From the NCBI RefSeq assembly GCF_009766005.1, contig NZ_LMUK01000038.1:327090-391089 (forward strand): a stretch of DNA of 64,000 nt. Direction: 5' to 3'. Below the pieces are notes generated by a model. It worked only from the letters and a program-made list of their open reading frames with translations, did not search any database and was not told where the DNA came from. Below are positions 47,133-55,825 of this stretch, in pieces. The translations under genes and the position numbers were made by a program. This DNA is from Bradyrhizobium sp. S69 (GTDB lineage: Bacteria > Pseudomonadota > Alphaproteobacteria > Rhizobiales > Xanthobacteraceae). Every line of letters starts with the position of its first letter. Positions within the stretch are counted from its first letter, which is position 1.

Positions 47133-47621
47133 ATGAAACGATCCGACCTCACCGAAAAGCTGCTCGATATCAAGCGCGAGAAGGGCTGGAGCTGGAAGCA
47201 CATCTGCGAACAGATCGGCGGCTATTCCGAAGTGCTGATAACCGGCGCCATCCTCGGCCAGATGAAACTGACAAAACCGCAGGCCGCCAACGCGCAGGAG
47301 CTGTTCGGGCTGTCGAAGTCCGAGACCGCGATGCTCAACGAGGTGCCGATGCGCGGCGAGGGCACCCCGATGCCGCCGACCGATCCCTTGATCTATCGTT
47401 TCTACGAAATGGTGATGGTCAATGGTCCCGCCTGGAAGGCGTTGATCGAGGAGGAATTCGGCGACGGCATCATGTCGGCGATCGATTTCGACATGGTGAT
47501 GGAGCGCGTCGCCAATCCCAAGGGCGACCGGGTCAAGTTCACGATGTCCGGAAAATTCCTGCCGTATAAATATTACGGCGCCAGCGGCAACGTGCCGGAA
47601 TACGGCTTCAAGGAGGGGTGA
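47133..47621 (+). CDS. cynS: cyanate hydratase (cyanase)
   Basis: Cyanase of 162 residues, forming decamers that convert cyanate and bicarbonate to ammonia and CO2. The catalytic triad aligned with the E. coli enzyme (Arg-96, Glu-99, Ser-122) is Arg-89, Glu-92 (YRFYEM) and Ser-115 (MSAIDF). The N-terminal half is a helical DNA-binding-like domain (LTEKLLDIKREKGWSWKHIC). ATG 47133 follows AGGAGAAGCCCC. No cynT carbonic anhydrase or cyn regulator is adjacent. The last 40 bases of the gene recur exactly at 48169-48208. Confidence 0.97.
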   Translation: MKRSDLTEKLLDIKREKGWSWKHICEQIGGYSEVLITGAILGQMKLTKPQAANAQELFGLSKSETAMLNEVPMRGEGTPMPPTDPLIYRFYEMVMVNGPAWKALIEEEFGDGIMSAIDFDMVMERVANPKGDRVKFTMSGKFLPYKYYGASGNVPEYGFKEG

Positions 47622-47762
47622 GCCAGGCCGGTTAATGCCGGGTGAAATGAGGGGTTGGCTTTTGCGGATGTCGCTTTGCCAAATCGCAACCTGCGGTAAG
47701 TAGGTTGCGCGGCAGTCGCTTCAATCAAGCGTCAGTCGCTTCAATCAAAAAGGCTCCCCCTC

Positions 47763-48149
47763 ATGATGTCGTTCAAGCAATTCGCTTTAGCCGGTGCTGG
47801 CCTGCTTCTCGCGTTGGCGCCTGCGGCAGCCCAAACGCCGGGACAGCGCATCGTGGTCGAACAACTTGGCAGCCAGCGTCAGGAAGGGCAGGTCAGGGTT
47901 CAGTCCAACATCAATTTCTTTGTCGCCGGGCCGACCGCCGACGGTGAAGACGCGCAGAAACTGCGCGACAAGGCGCAGCGCGCGATTTACGAGATGGCCG
48001 CGCGTCAGTGCGATTTGCTCCGCGAAGTGCTCGCGAAAGATTGCCGCATGGAGTCCCTCAACAGCAACATCGGACGGCAATTCGGTCAACAGCAGCAGGA
48101 AGGCTACACCGTCAACGGATCGATGAGTTTCCAGATCACGCTGAAATAG
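47763..48149 (+). CDS. exported hypothetical protein, 128 aa
   Basis: Secreted protein of 128 residues: signal peptide AGAGLLLALAPAAAQTPG, then a domain with RIVVEQLGSQRQEGQVRVQS, two Cys (ARQCDLL and AKDCRME) that may pair, and a final beta-like segment VNGSMSFQITLK. I do not recognise the family. The gene lies between the cyanase gene and a remote copy of the cyanase 3' end, so the whole 547-base segment 47622-48168 is bracketed by a perfect 40-bp direct repeat. It could therefore have arrived as a unit. Confidence 0.72.
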   Translation: MMSFKQFALAGAGLLLALAPAAAQTPGQRIVVEQLGSQRQEGQVRVQSNINFFVAGPTADGEDAQKLRDKAQRAIYEMAARQCDLLREVLAKDCRMESLNSNIGRQFGQQQQEGYTVNGSMSFQITLK

Positions 48150-48168
48150 CGGCGTGATCGCGGGTTCG

Positions 48169-48208
48169 CAGCGGCAACGTGCCGGAATACGGCTTCAAGG
48201 AGGGGTGA
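48169..48208 (+). repeat. exact 40-bp duplicate of the cynS 3' end
   Basis: Identical base for base to 47582-47621, which encodes the last 12 residues and stop codon of cyanase. After the stop codon the similarity fades (both continue to CCGGTT within 12 bases). It is non-coding here and lies between two convergent genes. Confidence 0.9.
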
Positions 48209-48222
48209 ACGAGCCCGGTTGG

Positions 48223-49035
48223 TCAGACGAACGCGGCTCTGACGTCCTTTATCGGCGCCATCTCGCGCACATAGGTGAATGCGCCCTGGTCTTTCATCTC
48301 GCGGGCGCATTTGAGAAAGGCCGCCAGCGCGTGGCGCGCCATCGCGCCGCCGGTACTGATGCGCTTGACGCCAGCGGCCGATAGCTGATCGACGGTCAGC
48401 GTCGGATCGGCAAAGCCCATCACCAGATTGAACGGTTTGTTCAGTGACGACACCACCGTGCGAATGGTGGCGATATCGCGGACGCCGGGTGCGTACAGCA
48501 CGTCGGCGCCCGCAGCCTCGAAGGCCTGCAACCGCTTGATGGTGTCGTCAAGATCGTTGCGGCCGTGCAGCAGGTTTTCCGCTCGCGCGGTCAGCATGAA
48601 TGGAAAGGGCAGTGCCCGCGCGGCCTCGACGGCGGCGTGCACCCGTTCGACCGCAAGCGTGAAGTCGTAGATCGGTCGGCGCGGGTCGCCGGTTGAATCC
48701 TCGATCGAGCCGCCGACCACGCCGGCATCCGCGGCACGTCCGATCGCCTTTGCGGCGGCCTTCGGTTCATCCGCGCCGCAATTCTCGAGGTCGGCATTGA
48801 CCGGCAGGTTGGTCGCCTCGGCAATGATCCGGCTATTCTCGATAATGGCATCGAGGCTGACGGCGGTGCTGCCAAGCGTATTGGCGAGGCCGAGGCTGGT
48901 GGTCGCGAGCGCCTCGAATCCGAGCGAGGCGAGCAGCTTGGCGGTGCCGGCATCCCACGGATTGGGAATGATGAAGGCGCCGGGGCGGGCGTGCAGCGCC
49001 CGGAACAGTTCTGCTTTTTCCATCTGGCTGCGCAT
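48223..49035 (-). CDS. isocitrate lyase/PEP mutase family protein
   Basis: TIM-barrel lyase of the PEP-mutase group, 270 residues. The N-terminal strand block is PGAFIIPNPWDAGTAKLLAS, followed by ATTSLGLANTLG, VNADLENCGADEP and GGSIEDSTGDPRRP with the acidic metal ligands, then MLTARAENLLHG. It lacks the KKCGH active-site loop of isocitrate lyase, so it is likely a carboxyphosphonoenolpyruvate-mutase-like or oxaloacetate-type lyase of unknown substrate. It is divergent from the LysR regulator, which may control it. The alternative start is at residue 5 (MEKAELF). Confidence 0.85.
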   Translation of the reverse strand: MRSQMEKAELFRALHARPGAFIIPNPWDAGTAKLLASLGFEALATTSLGLANTLGSTAVSLDAIIENSRIIAEATNLPVNADLENCGADEPKAAAKAIGRAADAGVVGGSIEDSTGDPRRPIYDFTLAVERVHAAVEAARALPFPFMLTARAENLLHGRNDLDDTIKRLQAFEAAGADVLYAPGVRDIATIRTVVSSLNKPFNLVMGFADPTLTVDQLSAAGVKRISTGGAMARHALAAFLKCAREMKDQGAFTYVREMAPIKDVRAAFV

Positions 49036-49165
49036 GATGATTCCTGCTCGAAATTCGCCGCCGGGTTGGCGTTGCGCGCAATCTAGTGGGGTTTTCGATA
49101 TCAGCCAAATCTGTTATTTATTCAAACATCATCAGCTTTTTGCATGAGCCGGACATCGACAGCAC

Positions 49166-50083
49166 ATGGACAGTGAAGCGCTCCACACCTTCCTGACGGT
49201 GCATCGCCGCGGCGGCATTTCCAGCGCCGCCAAGGCCCTGCATCGCTCGCAGCCCGCGATATCGCGACGTATCGCGCTGCTGGAGCAGGAGCTCGGTGTG
49301 CCGTTGTTCGAGCGCGTCGCAGGGCGGACCGTACTGAGCGACGCCGGCCGGGTGATGGTGCCCTATGCCGAGCGCGCGGTGGCGGCCGCCCAGGATGCCA
49401 CGAATGCGGTTCGCGCCCTGGCGAAACCGGATTCGGGGCCTGTCGCGCTCGCCGTGGTCGGCACGCTCGCGGGCGGCCGGCTGTCGGCGATCTTGAAACG
49501 CTTTGCGTCGGAGCATCCGCAAGTCGATTTCACCTTGCGCACCGCGACCAGTGCCGAGACCAGTGACATGGTCCGGCGCGGCGAAGTGACGATCGGCCTG
49601 CGTTACGATCGCGATCGCTCGCGCGACCTCGATTGCGAATGGCTATTCGCGGAACGGCTTCGGGTGGTCTGCGCGTCGGATCACCCGCGCGCCGGCCGCC
49701 GCGTCGCGAAGCTGGCCGATCTGCGCGGCGAACGCTGGATTGCGTTCCCGGAAGTGCCGGGACGCCGCGAGATCACGGCATCGCACGTCCTTGCGCTATT
49801 CCGGACGCACGGCTTGGGAGAGGTCGACTTGACCCCGGTCGATAGCTTGACGGCACAAAAGCGGCTGGTCGAAGCCGGCTTCGGCATCGCGTTACTGTCG
49901 GAGAGCAACGTCGCAGAAGAGCTGCGATCTTCTGACATCTCGACCATCGAGGTCGGCGATCTCACGGCAACCCACGACGTCGTGACGGTGACGCGGCACG
50001 GCGGCTTCCTGAGCGCGGCCTCGCGCCGGTTGCTGGAGATCATCCAGGCCGATTATCGCACGGCGCGGTCGTCGGGCCACTGA
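49166..50083 (+). CDS. LysR-family transcriptional regulator
   Basis: Regulator of 305 residues. An N-terminal winged helix-turn-helix reads EALHTFLTVHRRGGISSAAK, LHRSQPAISRRIALLEQELG and PLFERVAGRTVLSDAG. The C-terminal effector domain (about 90-300) is complete, with the usual ERLRVVCASDHPRAGRR and VEAGFGIALLSES segments. LysR proteins often control an adjacent divergent gene; here that is the PEP-mutase-like lyase across a 130-bp gap. The inducer is unknown. Confidence 0.92.
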   Translation: MDSEALHTFLTVHRRGGISSAAKALHRSQPAISRRIALLEQELGVPLFERVAGRTVLSDAGRVMVPYAERAVAAAQDATNAVRALAKPDSGPVALAVVGTLAGGRLSAILKRFASEHPQVDFTLRTATSAETSDMVRRGEVTIGLRYDRDRSRDLDCEWLFAERLRVVCASDHPRAGRRVAKLADLRGERWIAFPEVPGRREITASHVLALFRTHGLGEVDLTPVDSLTAQKRLVEAGFGIALLSESNVAEELRSSDISTIEVGDLTATHDVVTVTRHGGFLSAASRRLLEIIQADYRTARSSGH

Positions 50084-50109
50084 TCGGCAGGTGCGGACGA
50101 GGCCGCTGC

Positions 50110-50433
50110 TTACGTCCCCGCTTTCAGCTGCGCGATGGCCTGCGCCATCAGCTCGCCCATCTTGGTGCGAAGCTGCGTTTCCTGGATGGTGATGCCCTTG
50201 GCCGCGAGGTCGGCGGTGACCTTGTGCACCACGTCGTGATCGCCGGCGGCCTCGAAATCGGCGGCGACGACTTCCCTCGCATAGGACGCCGCGGCGTCCC
50301 CGAAAAGGCCGAGTTGTTCGGCCACCCATAATCCCAAAAGCTTGTTGCGGCGCGCGTCGGCCTTGAACTTCAGTTCCTCCTCGATCGCAAACTTCTTCTC
50401 GAATCCCTCTTCGCGCTTGTCGAATGTGGTCAT
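50110..50433 (-). CDS. ATPase inhibitor subunit zeta (DUF1476)
   Basis: Small soluble protein of 107 residues matching the alphaproteobacterial DUF1476 family. Members have been identified as the zeta subunit that inhibits F1-ATPase hydrolysis. Characteristic blocks are FDKREEGFEKKFAIEEELKF, ADARRNKLLGLWVAEQLG and a C-terminal four-helix region with VHKVTADLAAKGI. ATG 50433 gives the standard start MTTFDKRE. The reading frame stays open for nine codons upstream through a short tandem repeat but that part is not family-like. It is not near the atp operon. Confidence 0.9.
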   Translation of the reverse strand: MTTFDKREEGFEKKFAIEEELKFKADARRNKLLGLWVAEQLGLFGDAAASYAREVVAADFEAAGDHDVVHKVTADLAAKGITIQETQLRTKMGELMAQAIAQLKAGT

Positions 50434-50819
50434 GATCGGGTTTCCGATTCTGGTGGCCAAGTTCTGGTGGCCAAGTTCTGGTGCCCAAGCGCCTAAGTGC
50501 CGGGCGCGGCCTCATTGCGGCGGGGTGTCCCGATGCCTAGATAAGCAGCTGCAATAGTTAACGCAAAGAGCCGTAAGGCCGCAGCGCCTAAATGGCGCAT
50601 CGGAGTGGTATAAGTGGGATCAGGACGCAGTTAGCGGGGTCTGGTCGATTGTACTGGATGGGCCAATCAGATAGGTTGCCAACAGGCCCGGTTCTTGTTC
50701 TGTTTTCGACTGGTTAGGTTCAAGTTCCTGGCCTTCACGGCAGCTCCGTCGTGGGTCGCAAACCTTGTCATCCGGAGCACACCAAATTCATGGATTTCAA
50801 CAATACACGGTACATCCCA
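50434..50819. other. intergenic gap upstream of purC
   Basis: Apart from the 14-base tandem repeat at 50447-50488, nothing gene-like is seen. The gap should hold promoters for the minus-strand zeta gene and for the purC transcript. An open frame upstream of purC (to 50751) has no motif. Confidence 0.5.
50447..50488. repeat. three tandem 14-bp repeats
   Basis: ATTCTGGTGGCCAA, GTTCTGGTGGCCAA and GTTCTGGTGCCCAA are head to tail, 14 bases upstream of the zeta-subunit start on the minus strand. Confidence 0.8.
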
Positions 50820-51587
50820 ATGAGCCGGCGACGCCGCATTTATGAAGGCAAGGCGAAAATCCTCTACGAAGGTCCGGAACCGGGTACCCTGATCCAGCAC
50901 TTCAAGGACGACGCGACCGCGTTCAATGCCAAGAAACACCAGGTGATCGAGGGCAAGGGCGTCCTCAACAACCGGATTTCGGAGTACCTGTTCCAGCACC
51001 TCAACGATATCGGGGTGCCGACCCATTTCATCCGCCGCCTCAACATGCGCGAGCAGCTGATTCGCGAAGTCGAGATCGTGCCGCTCGAAGTGGTGGTGCG
51101 GAATGTGGCTGCGGGATCGCTGTCGCAACGCCTCGGCATCGAGGAAGGTACCCAGCTGCCGCGCTCGATCATCGAGTTCTACTACAAGAACGACCAGCTC
51201 AACGACCCCATGGTCTCGGAAGAGCACATCACGGCCTTTGGCTGGGCGACGCCGCAGGAAATCGACGACATCATGGCGCTGGCGATCCGCGTCAACGACT
51301 TCCTGACCGGGCTGTTTCTCGGCATCGGCATCCGTCTGGTCGATTTCAAGATGGAATGCGGGCGCCTGTTCGAGAACGAGATGATGCGAATCATCGTCGC
51401 CGACGAGATCTCGCCCGATTCGTGCCGGCTGTGGGACATCAAGTCGAACGAGAAGCTCGACAAGGACCGCTTCCGCCGCGATCTCGGCGGCCTGTTGGAG
51501 GCCTATACCGAGGTCGCCAAGCGGCTGGGCATCCTGATGGAAAACGAGCGGCCCGCCGGTTCGGGCCCGGTGCTGGTGAAGAGCTGA
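50820..51587 (+). CDS. purC: SAICAR synthetase
   Basis: Phosphoribosylaminoimidazole-succinocarboxamide synthase of 255 residues, which joins aspartate to CAIR in purine synthesis. Family blocks: [66 protein letters not shown], and [23 protein letters not shown] region followed by [16 protein letters not shown] 50820 ([10 protein letters not shown]) fits the family start although no clear ribosome site precedes it; ATG 50790, behind CCGGAG, would add ten residues. It heads purC-purS-X-purQ. Confidence 0.96.
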   Translation: MSRRRRIYEGKAKILYEGPEPGTLIQHFKDDATAFNAKKHQVIEGKGVLNNRISEYLFQHLNDIGVPTHFIRRLNMREQLIREVEIVPLEVVVRNVAAGSLSQRLGIEEGTQLPRSIIEFYYKNDQLNDPMVSEEHITAFGWATPQEIDDIMALAIRVNDFLTGLFLGIGIRLVDFKMECGRLFENEMMRIIVADEISPDSCRLWDIKSNEKLDKDRFRRDLGGLLEAYTEVAKRLGILMENERPAGSGPVLVKS

Positions 51588-51595
51588 GGCAAGAC

Positions 51596-51838
51596 GTGAA
51601 AGCACGCGTAACCGTTACTCTGAAAACCGGCATCCTCGATCCCCAGGGCAAGGCCATCGAAGGCGCGCTGAAATCGCTCGGCGTCGATGGCGTCGCCAGC
51701 GTGCGTCAGGGCAAGGTGTTCGACATCGAGCTTTCAGGCTCCGACACGGCCAAGGCCGAGGCGGCGCTGAAAGACGCCGCCGACAAGCTGTTGGCGAATA
51801 CCGTGATCGAGAATTACCGGGTTGAGGTTTTGGGGTGA
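51596..51838 (+). CDS. purS: phosphoribosylformylglycinamidine synthase subunit PurS
   Basis: Small FGAM-synthase subunit of 80 residues that bridges PurQ and PurL in organisms with a three-part enzyme. It reads KARVTVTLKTGILDPQGKAI, then ALKSLGVDGVASVRQGKVFD and [17 protein letters not shown], the full PurS pattern. The start is GTG 51596, eight bases past the purC stop. Its stop codon overlaps the start of the next gene (GTGA), so translation is coupled to an unrelated exported protein. Confidence 0.95.
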   Translation: MKARVTVTLKTGILDPQGKAIEGALKSLGVDGVASVRQGKVFDIELSGSDTAKAEAALKDAADKLLANTVIENYRVEVLG

Positions 51839-52470
51839 AGTTCGCGGCTGCCGTTGTCGCTGGTTTGATTTCGGCTTTCGCACTCTCAGACGCTTTTGCT
51901 CAGGAACCGAGCTGCCAATTCGTTCGTGCTCTGGGGGCTGGCTTTGTGGAGGACTGCGGAAAGCAATTGAATGCTTTCAGGCTTATCCTGCTGGAAACCA
52001 AGCTTGGCTCTACAGGTGTGAGGAGGGAGGTTCTTGGCGATATGCATGGGCGCTTTTCTTTCCCATGTCCCATAGAGCCAATGTGCGGGTACGAACCGTT
52101 CATCAGCGGTTTTTTCGTTTCTGCCGAGCAGTGGAATAAGAGCCCCAAGGATGAGCAGGCGATCTATCAAGCCGTACGAAGCAATCCGTTGATGCGTGGT
52201 GGGCCACCGCCGCAAATGCCTCCCGCGGCTTGCCCGGTGTTCGATGTTGTCATCGACGGAATGCGCGGACGGGGCGTGTGCCTCGGTGTGACCGACGTCA
52301 AAAATGCTAATATTGTTGTCGTGGTTGCTGCGGATGATCGTGTGGGATTGGCGATGAGCTTTCAGAAGTATCGATCGGCAGGCGAACTTCGGGACGAGGT
52401 GCTTGAGATGATGCCCCGGTTTAAAATAGAGCGCGCGACCGGCGACTCGGTGTTGGAGTGGTTCCGATGA
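51835..52470 (+). CDS. exported hypothetical protein embedded between purS and purQ
   Basis: Protein of 211 residues with a clear signal peptide ([20 protein letters not shown]) and six Cys in the mature part ([31 protein letters not shown]), consistent with disulfide-bonded periplasmic folding. I do not recognise the family. It begins with a GTG that overlaps the purS stop and ends in an ATGA overlap with purQ, so it is translated as part of the purine operon. By eye its third-codon positions are less G/C-biased than those of purC, purS and purQ. No link to purine synthesis is apparent. Confidence 0.75.
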   Translation: MKFAAAVVAGLISAFALSDAFAQEPSCQFVRALGAGFVEDCGKQLNAFRLILLETKLGSTGVRREVLGDMHGRFSFPCPIEPMCGYEPFISGFFVSAEQWNKSPKDEQAIYQAVRSNPLMRGGPPPQMPPAACPVFDVVIDGMRGRGVCLGVTDVKNANIVVVVAADDRVGLAMSFQKYRSAGELRDEVLEMMPRFKIERATGDSVLEWFR

Positions 52471-53168
52471 AATCCGCTGTCCTCGTCTTCCCGGGCATCA
52501 ATCGCGAGCGCGACATGGCGCGCGCGCTGAAACTCGCATCGGGTCATGAGGCCCAGATGGTTTGGCACGCCGAGACATCGTTGCCTGATGGCACCGATCT
52601 CGTGGTGGTGCCTGGCGGATTTTCCTACGGCGACTATTTGCGCTGTGGCGCCATCGCCGCGCGCTCGCCGGTGATGGATGCGGTGCGGGCGTTCGCAGCC
52701 CAAGGCGGCCTCGTGCTGGGCGTCTGCAACGGCTTTCAGATCCTCTGCGAGTCCGGGCTGTTGCCGGGCGTTCTCATGCGCAACGCACGGCTGAAATTCA
52801 TCTGCCACGACGTGCACCTGCGGGTCGAACGTTCGGATACGCCGTTCACGCGCGGTTATAATGCCGGTCAGGTCATTCGGGTGCCGATCGCGCATGGCGA
52901 GGGCAATTACGAGGCCGATGAAGAGACGCTGAAGCGGATCGAGGCCGAGGGACGGGTGCTCTATCGCTATTGCTCGGCCGATGGCGCGGTCGACGAGCCC
53001 TCGAACATCAATGGCGCCGCGCATTCGATCGCGGGCATCGTCAATGAGCGCGGCAATGTCTTGGGCATGATGCCGCATCCGGAAAATCACGTCGAAGACA
53101 TCATGGGCTGCACCGACGGCCGCGGCCTGTTCGCCGGGCTGGTCGCGCATTTGGAAAAAGCCGCGTAG
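52467..53168 (+). CDS. purQ: phosphoribosylformylglycinamidine synthase subunit PurQ
   Basis: Glutamine amidotransferase subunit of 233 residues that feeds ammonia to PurL. The class I triad is intact: nucleophile Cys-87 in [10 protein letters not shown], His in [11 protein letters not shown] and the C-terminal [30 protein letters not shown] is the usual oxyanion-side loop. The ATG at 52467 is inside the stop codon of the preceding exported gene (ATGA). An alternative GTG at 52458 is possible but unneeded. Confidence 0.96.
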   Translation: MKSAVLVFPGINRERDMARALKLASGHEAQMVWHAETSLPDGTDLVVVPGGFSYGDYLRCGAIAARSPVMDAVRAFAAQGGLVLGVCNGFQILCESGLLPGVLMRNARLKFICHDVHLRVERSDTPFTRGYNAGQVIRVPIAHGEGNYEADEETLKRIEAEGRVLYRYCSADGAVDEPSNINGAAHSIAGIVNERGNVLGMMPHPENHVEDIMGCTDGRGLFAGLVAHLEKAA

Positions 53169-53304
53169 CGTTTCCTGGCTGCGCCGGTCGCCCCGCGTCT
53201 GCTCTCTAATTCATGGTATCCGCCAACGCGCCGCTGCGACCGGCTGGCCTGAAACTTGCTGGTTCTCTCCCGAAAATCGCCGATCGTCGGACGGGAGAGA
53301 CATC

Positions 53305-54909
53305 ATGCTCATTCGCAAGGCATTCTGCTTGGCTGCGTTCGCAGCCATTGCGTTGTCGTCGCCCGCGGCGATGGCCGAGACCACGCTGCGCATCGCCATG
53401 ACAGCCTCGGACATTCCGACCGCGACCGGCATGCCGAACAACGGCTTTGAGGGAATGCGCTTCCTCGGCTACCCGATCTTCGAAGGATTGGTGCTGTGGG
53501 ATTTGACCAGGACCGACCAGCTCGCGCCGCTGCGTCCGGGGCTTGCGGAGAAATGGGAGCAGGATCCGGCCGATACCAAGCGCTGGATCTTTCATCTGCG
53601 TCACGGTGTGAAATTCCATGACGGCACCGATTTCAACGCCGATGCGGTGATCTGGAATTTCGAACGTTATTTCAACACCACGAGCCCGCAATTCGAGGCG
53701 CCGAGTTCGGCGATCTCGCGGGCGCGCGTGCCGCTGATGGATACGTATAAAAAGGTCGACGATGACACCGTCGCCATCACCACCACCAAGCCGGCATCCT
53801 ATTTCCCCTATATGATGGTCTATCTGCTGTTTACGTCGCCAACGTCGTTTGAAAAGGCCGGACATGACTGGGCCAAGGTCGCGACCTTGCCGGCGGCCGG
53901 CACCGGACCGTTCCGCATCACCAGGATCGTGCCGCGGCAGGAAGCGGATCTGGCGCGCTGGGATGGCTACTGGGATCCCGCCAAAGTGGCGAAGGTCGAC
54001 AATGTCGTGCTGATGCCGGTCCCCGAAGCGAATTCGCGGTTGGCGGCGTTGCGCTCCGGTCAGGTCGACTGGATCGAGGTGCCGCCGCCGGATGGCATCG
54101 CCTCGCTGAAATCGGCCGGCTACACCATCACCACCGGTTCATATCCCCATGACTGGCCGTGGTTCTACAATATCGGCGCGACCAACAGTCCGTTCAAAGA
54201 CGTCAAGGTGCGCCAAGCCCTCAATTATTGCATCGATCGGGAAGGGCTGGTGTCGCTGCTCAACGGCACCGCGGAGCCGTCGTCCGGCTGGCTCAAGGCC
54301 AGCGATCCCAATTTCGGTTCACCGGTCAACCACTACAAATTCGATCCCGCCAAGGGCAAGGCGCTGCTCGCCGAGGCCGGCTACACGCCGGCAAAGCCGC
54401 TGGCTTTCAAGGCGATGATCTCGAATTCCGGCTCGGGCCAGATGCTGCCGTTGCCGATGAACGAATTCCTGCAGGAAAACCTCAAAGACTCCTGTGGCGT
54501 CAATGTCGAATTCGACGTGGTCGAATGGCAGGTGCTGTTGACGGCGGCGCGCGCCACGCCCGACAGCCCGAGCCTGCAAGGCGCGATGGCGCTCAATGTC
54601 AGTTCGCCATCGTCGGACGTCGGCGTGATGGCGCGCTATTTCTCATCCGCCAACTGGGCGCCGAACGGTTTCAATTTCGAGCAATGGAAGGACGACCAAT
54701 TCGACGAGGCGCTGAAGACCATCGCCGAGGCGACCGAACCGAAGGTGATCTCGGCAGCCTATCGCAAGGCGAATGAGCGTCTGGTCGACAATCCGCCGTG
54801 GCTTTACATCGTCCACGATCTCAACCCGCGTGCGATGAGCCCGAAGGTCAAAGGTTTCGTCTCGCCGCAATCCTGGTTCGTCGATCTCAGCCTGGTCAGC
54901 TTGCAATAG
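53305..54909 (+). CDS. ABC transporter substrate-binding protein, peptide/nickel (family 5) type
   Basis: Periplasmic receptor of 534 residues of the DppA/OppA group. A signal peptide ends near AAMAETTL. Typical segments are LAPLRPGLAEKWEQDPADTK, WIFHLRHGVKFHDGTDFNAD, GTGPFRITRIVPRQEADLAR and FKDVKVRQALNYCIDREGLV. Family members bind peptides, metals, opines or sugar acids. GGGAGAGACATC precedes the ATG. No permease or ATPase gene accompanies it, so it is an orphan receptor. Its end overlaps the end of the convergent EamA gene by 14 bp. Confidence 0.9.
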   Translation: MLIRKAFCLAAFAAIALSSPAAMAETTLRIAMTASDIPTATGMPNNGFEGMRFLGYPIFEGLVLWDLTRTDQLAPLRPGLAEKWEQDPADTKRWIFHLRHGVKFHDGTDFNADAVIWNFERYFNTTSPQFEAPSSAISRARVPLMDTYKKVDDDTVAITTTKPASYFPYMMVYLLFTSPTSFEKAGHDWAKVATLPAAGTGPFRITRIVPRQEADLARWDGYWDPAKVAKVDNVVLMPVPEANSRLAALRSGQVDWIEVPPPDGIASLKSAGYTITTGSYPHDWPWFYNIGATNSPFKDVKVRQALNYCIDREGLVSLLNGTAEPSSGWLKASDPNFGSPVNHYKFDPAKGKALLAEAGYTPAKPLAFKAMISNSGSGQMLPLPMNEFLQENLKDSCGVNVEFDVVEWQVLLTAARATPDSPSLQGAMALNVSSPSSDVGVMARYFSSANWAPNGFNFEQWKDDQFDEALKTIAEATEPKVISAAYRKANERLVDNPPWLYIVHDLNPRAMSPKVKGFVSPQSWFVDLSLVSLQ

Positions 54910-55825
54910 ATCGCCGGCGTCGAAACGCACTGCCCGGGATCGTCATGGCGGCGACGCCGCCCATCACGAGCACGAGGCCGAGCGTGAGATTGGACGGAAC
55001 GGATTCGCCAAGCAGCAGGACCGACAGGCCGACGCCGATCGGAATGCGCAAATAGCCCTGCGCATTGGTCATGAGGGTGCCGAGCCGGGTCAGGCACATA
55101 TAGAACAGCATCAGTCCGAGCGCGCTCGAGAAAATGGCCATGGTGACGACGGCACCCAGCGCTTGCGGCGTGGGATGCAAGGTCCAGGGGCGATCGATAA
55201 TCAACGCCGCCGGCAGCAGCAATAGCCCGCCGAACAGCAACGAGCCCGCGGCCACCACCATTGGGTCGTATTCGGTCAGCCGCAACCCGAAGATCGTGGC
55301 GCACGCAAATGAGATGGTGGCGATCAGGATCACGATCTCGGCGAAGATATTGGCATTCAGGTTGCCAAGCGCGTCGAGGCCAATGATGGCGATCGTTCCG
55401 GCAAGACCCAAAATGGCGCCGACGAGCTTGAGCAGGGTTGCCGGTTCGTGCCGCGTAATGCCCCACGTGATCAGGAAGGCGAAGATGGGTGTGGTCGAGG
55501 CCAACACCACGGTGTTTGCGGCCGGGACATATTGCTGCGCCCAGGTGATCAGCAGAAATGGAATCGTCGAATTGATGGTCTGTTGCTGGGCGAACAGCTT
55601 CCAGGCCTGGGCGTCGGTCGGAATTCGCATGCCGCGCAGGCGCAGCACGACGAGCAGGAAACCAGCCGCAATCAGCGAGCGGGCCGAGATGAAGGTGATC
55701 GGAGGGATCGATCCGAGGCCGATCTTGGTCAGCGGATAGGTCGAACTCCAGCAGCAAGCCAACGCCAGCAGCAGCGCGTAGTCGCGCCAGCCACGCGGGG
55801 CCTTTGTTGGTACACTAGCTGGCAA
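54896..55825 (-). CDS. EamA/DMT-family transporter
   Basis: Ten-helix inner-membrane exporter of 309 residues with two EamA repeats. The first includes CWSSTYPLTKIGLGSIPPIT and STIPFLLITWAQQYVPAANT, and the second includes VVTMAIFSSALGLMLFYMCL and GYLRIPIGVGLSVLLLGE. Such proteins export amino acids or metabolites; the substrate is unknown. The frame opens at TTG 55825, 11 bases inside the thioesterase gene, suggesting translational coupling with it. Its 3' end overlaps that of the convergent binding-protein gene. Confidence 0.88.
   Translation of the reverse strand: MPASVPTKAPRGWRDYALLLALACCWSSTYPLTKIGLGSIPPITFISARSLIAAGFLLVVLRLRGMRIPTDAQAWKLFAQQQTINSTIPFLLITWAQQYVPAANTVVLASTTPIFAFLITWGITRHEPATLLKLVGAILGLAGTIAIIGLDALGNLNANIFAEIVILIATISFACATIFGLRLTEYDPMVVAAGSLLFGGLLLLPAALIIDRPWTLHPTPQALGAVVTMAIFSSALGLMLFYMCLTRLGTLMTNAQGYLRIPIGVGLSVLLLGESVPSNLTLGLVLVMGGVAAMTIPGSAFRRRRSIAS

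Noticed and set aside
48169..48208. Start of a second cyanase gene
   Set aside because: Only the last 40 bases are duplicated; no further cyanase sequence lies upstream.
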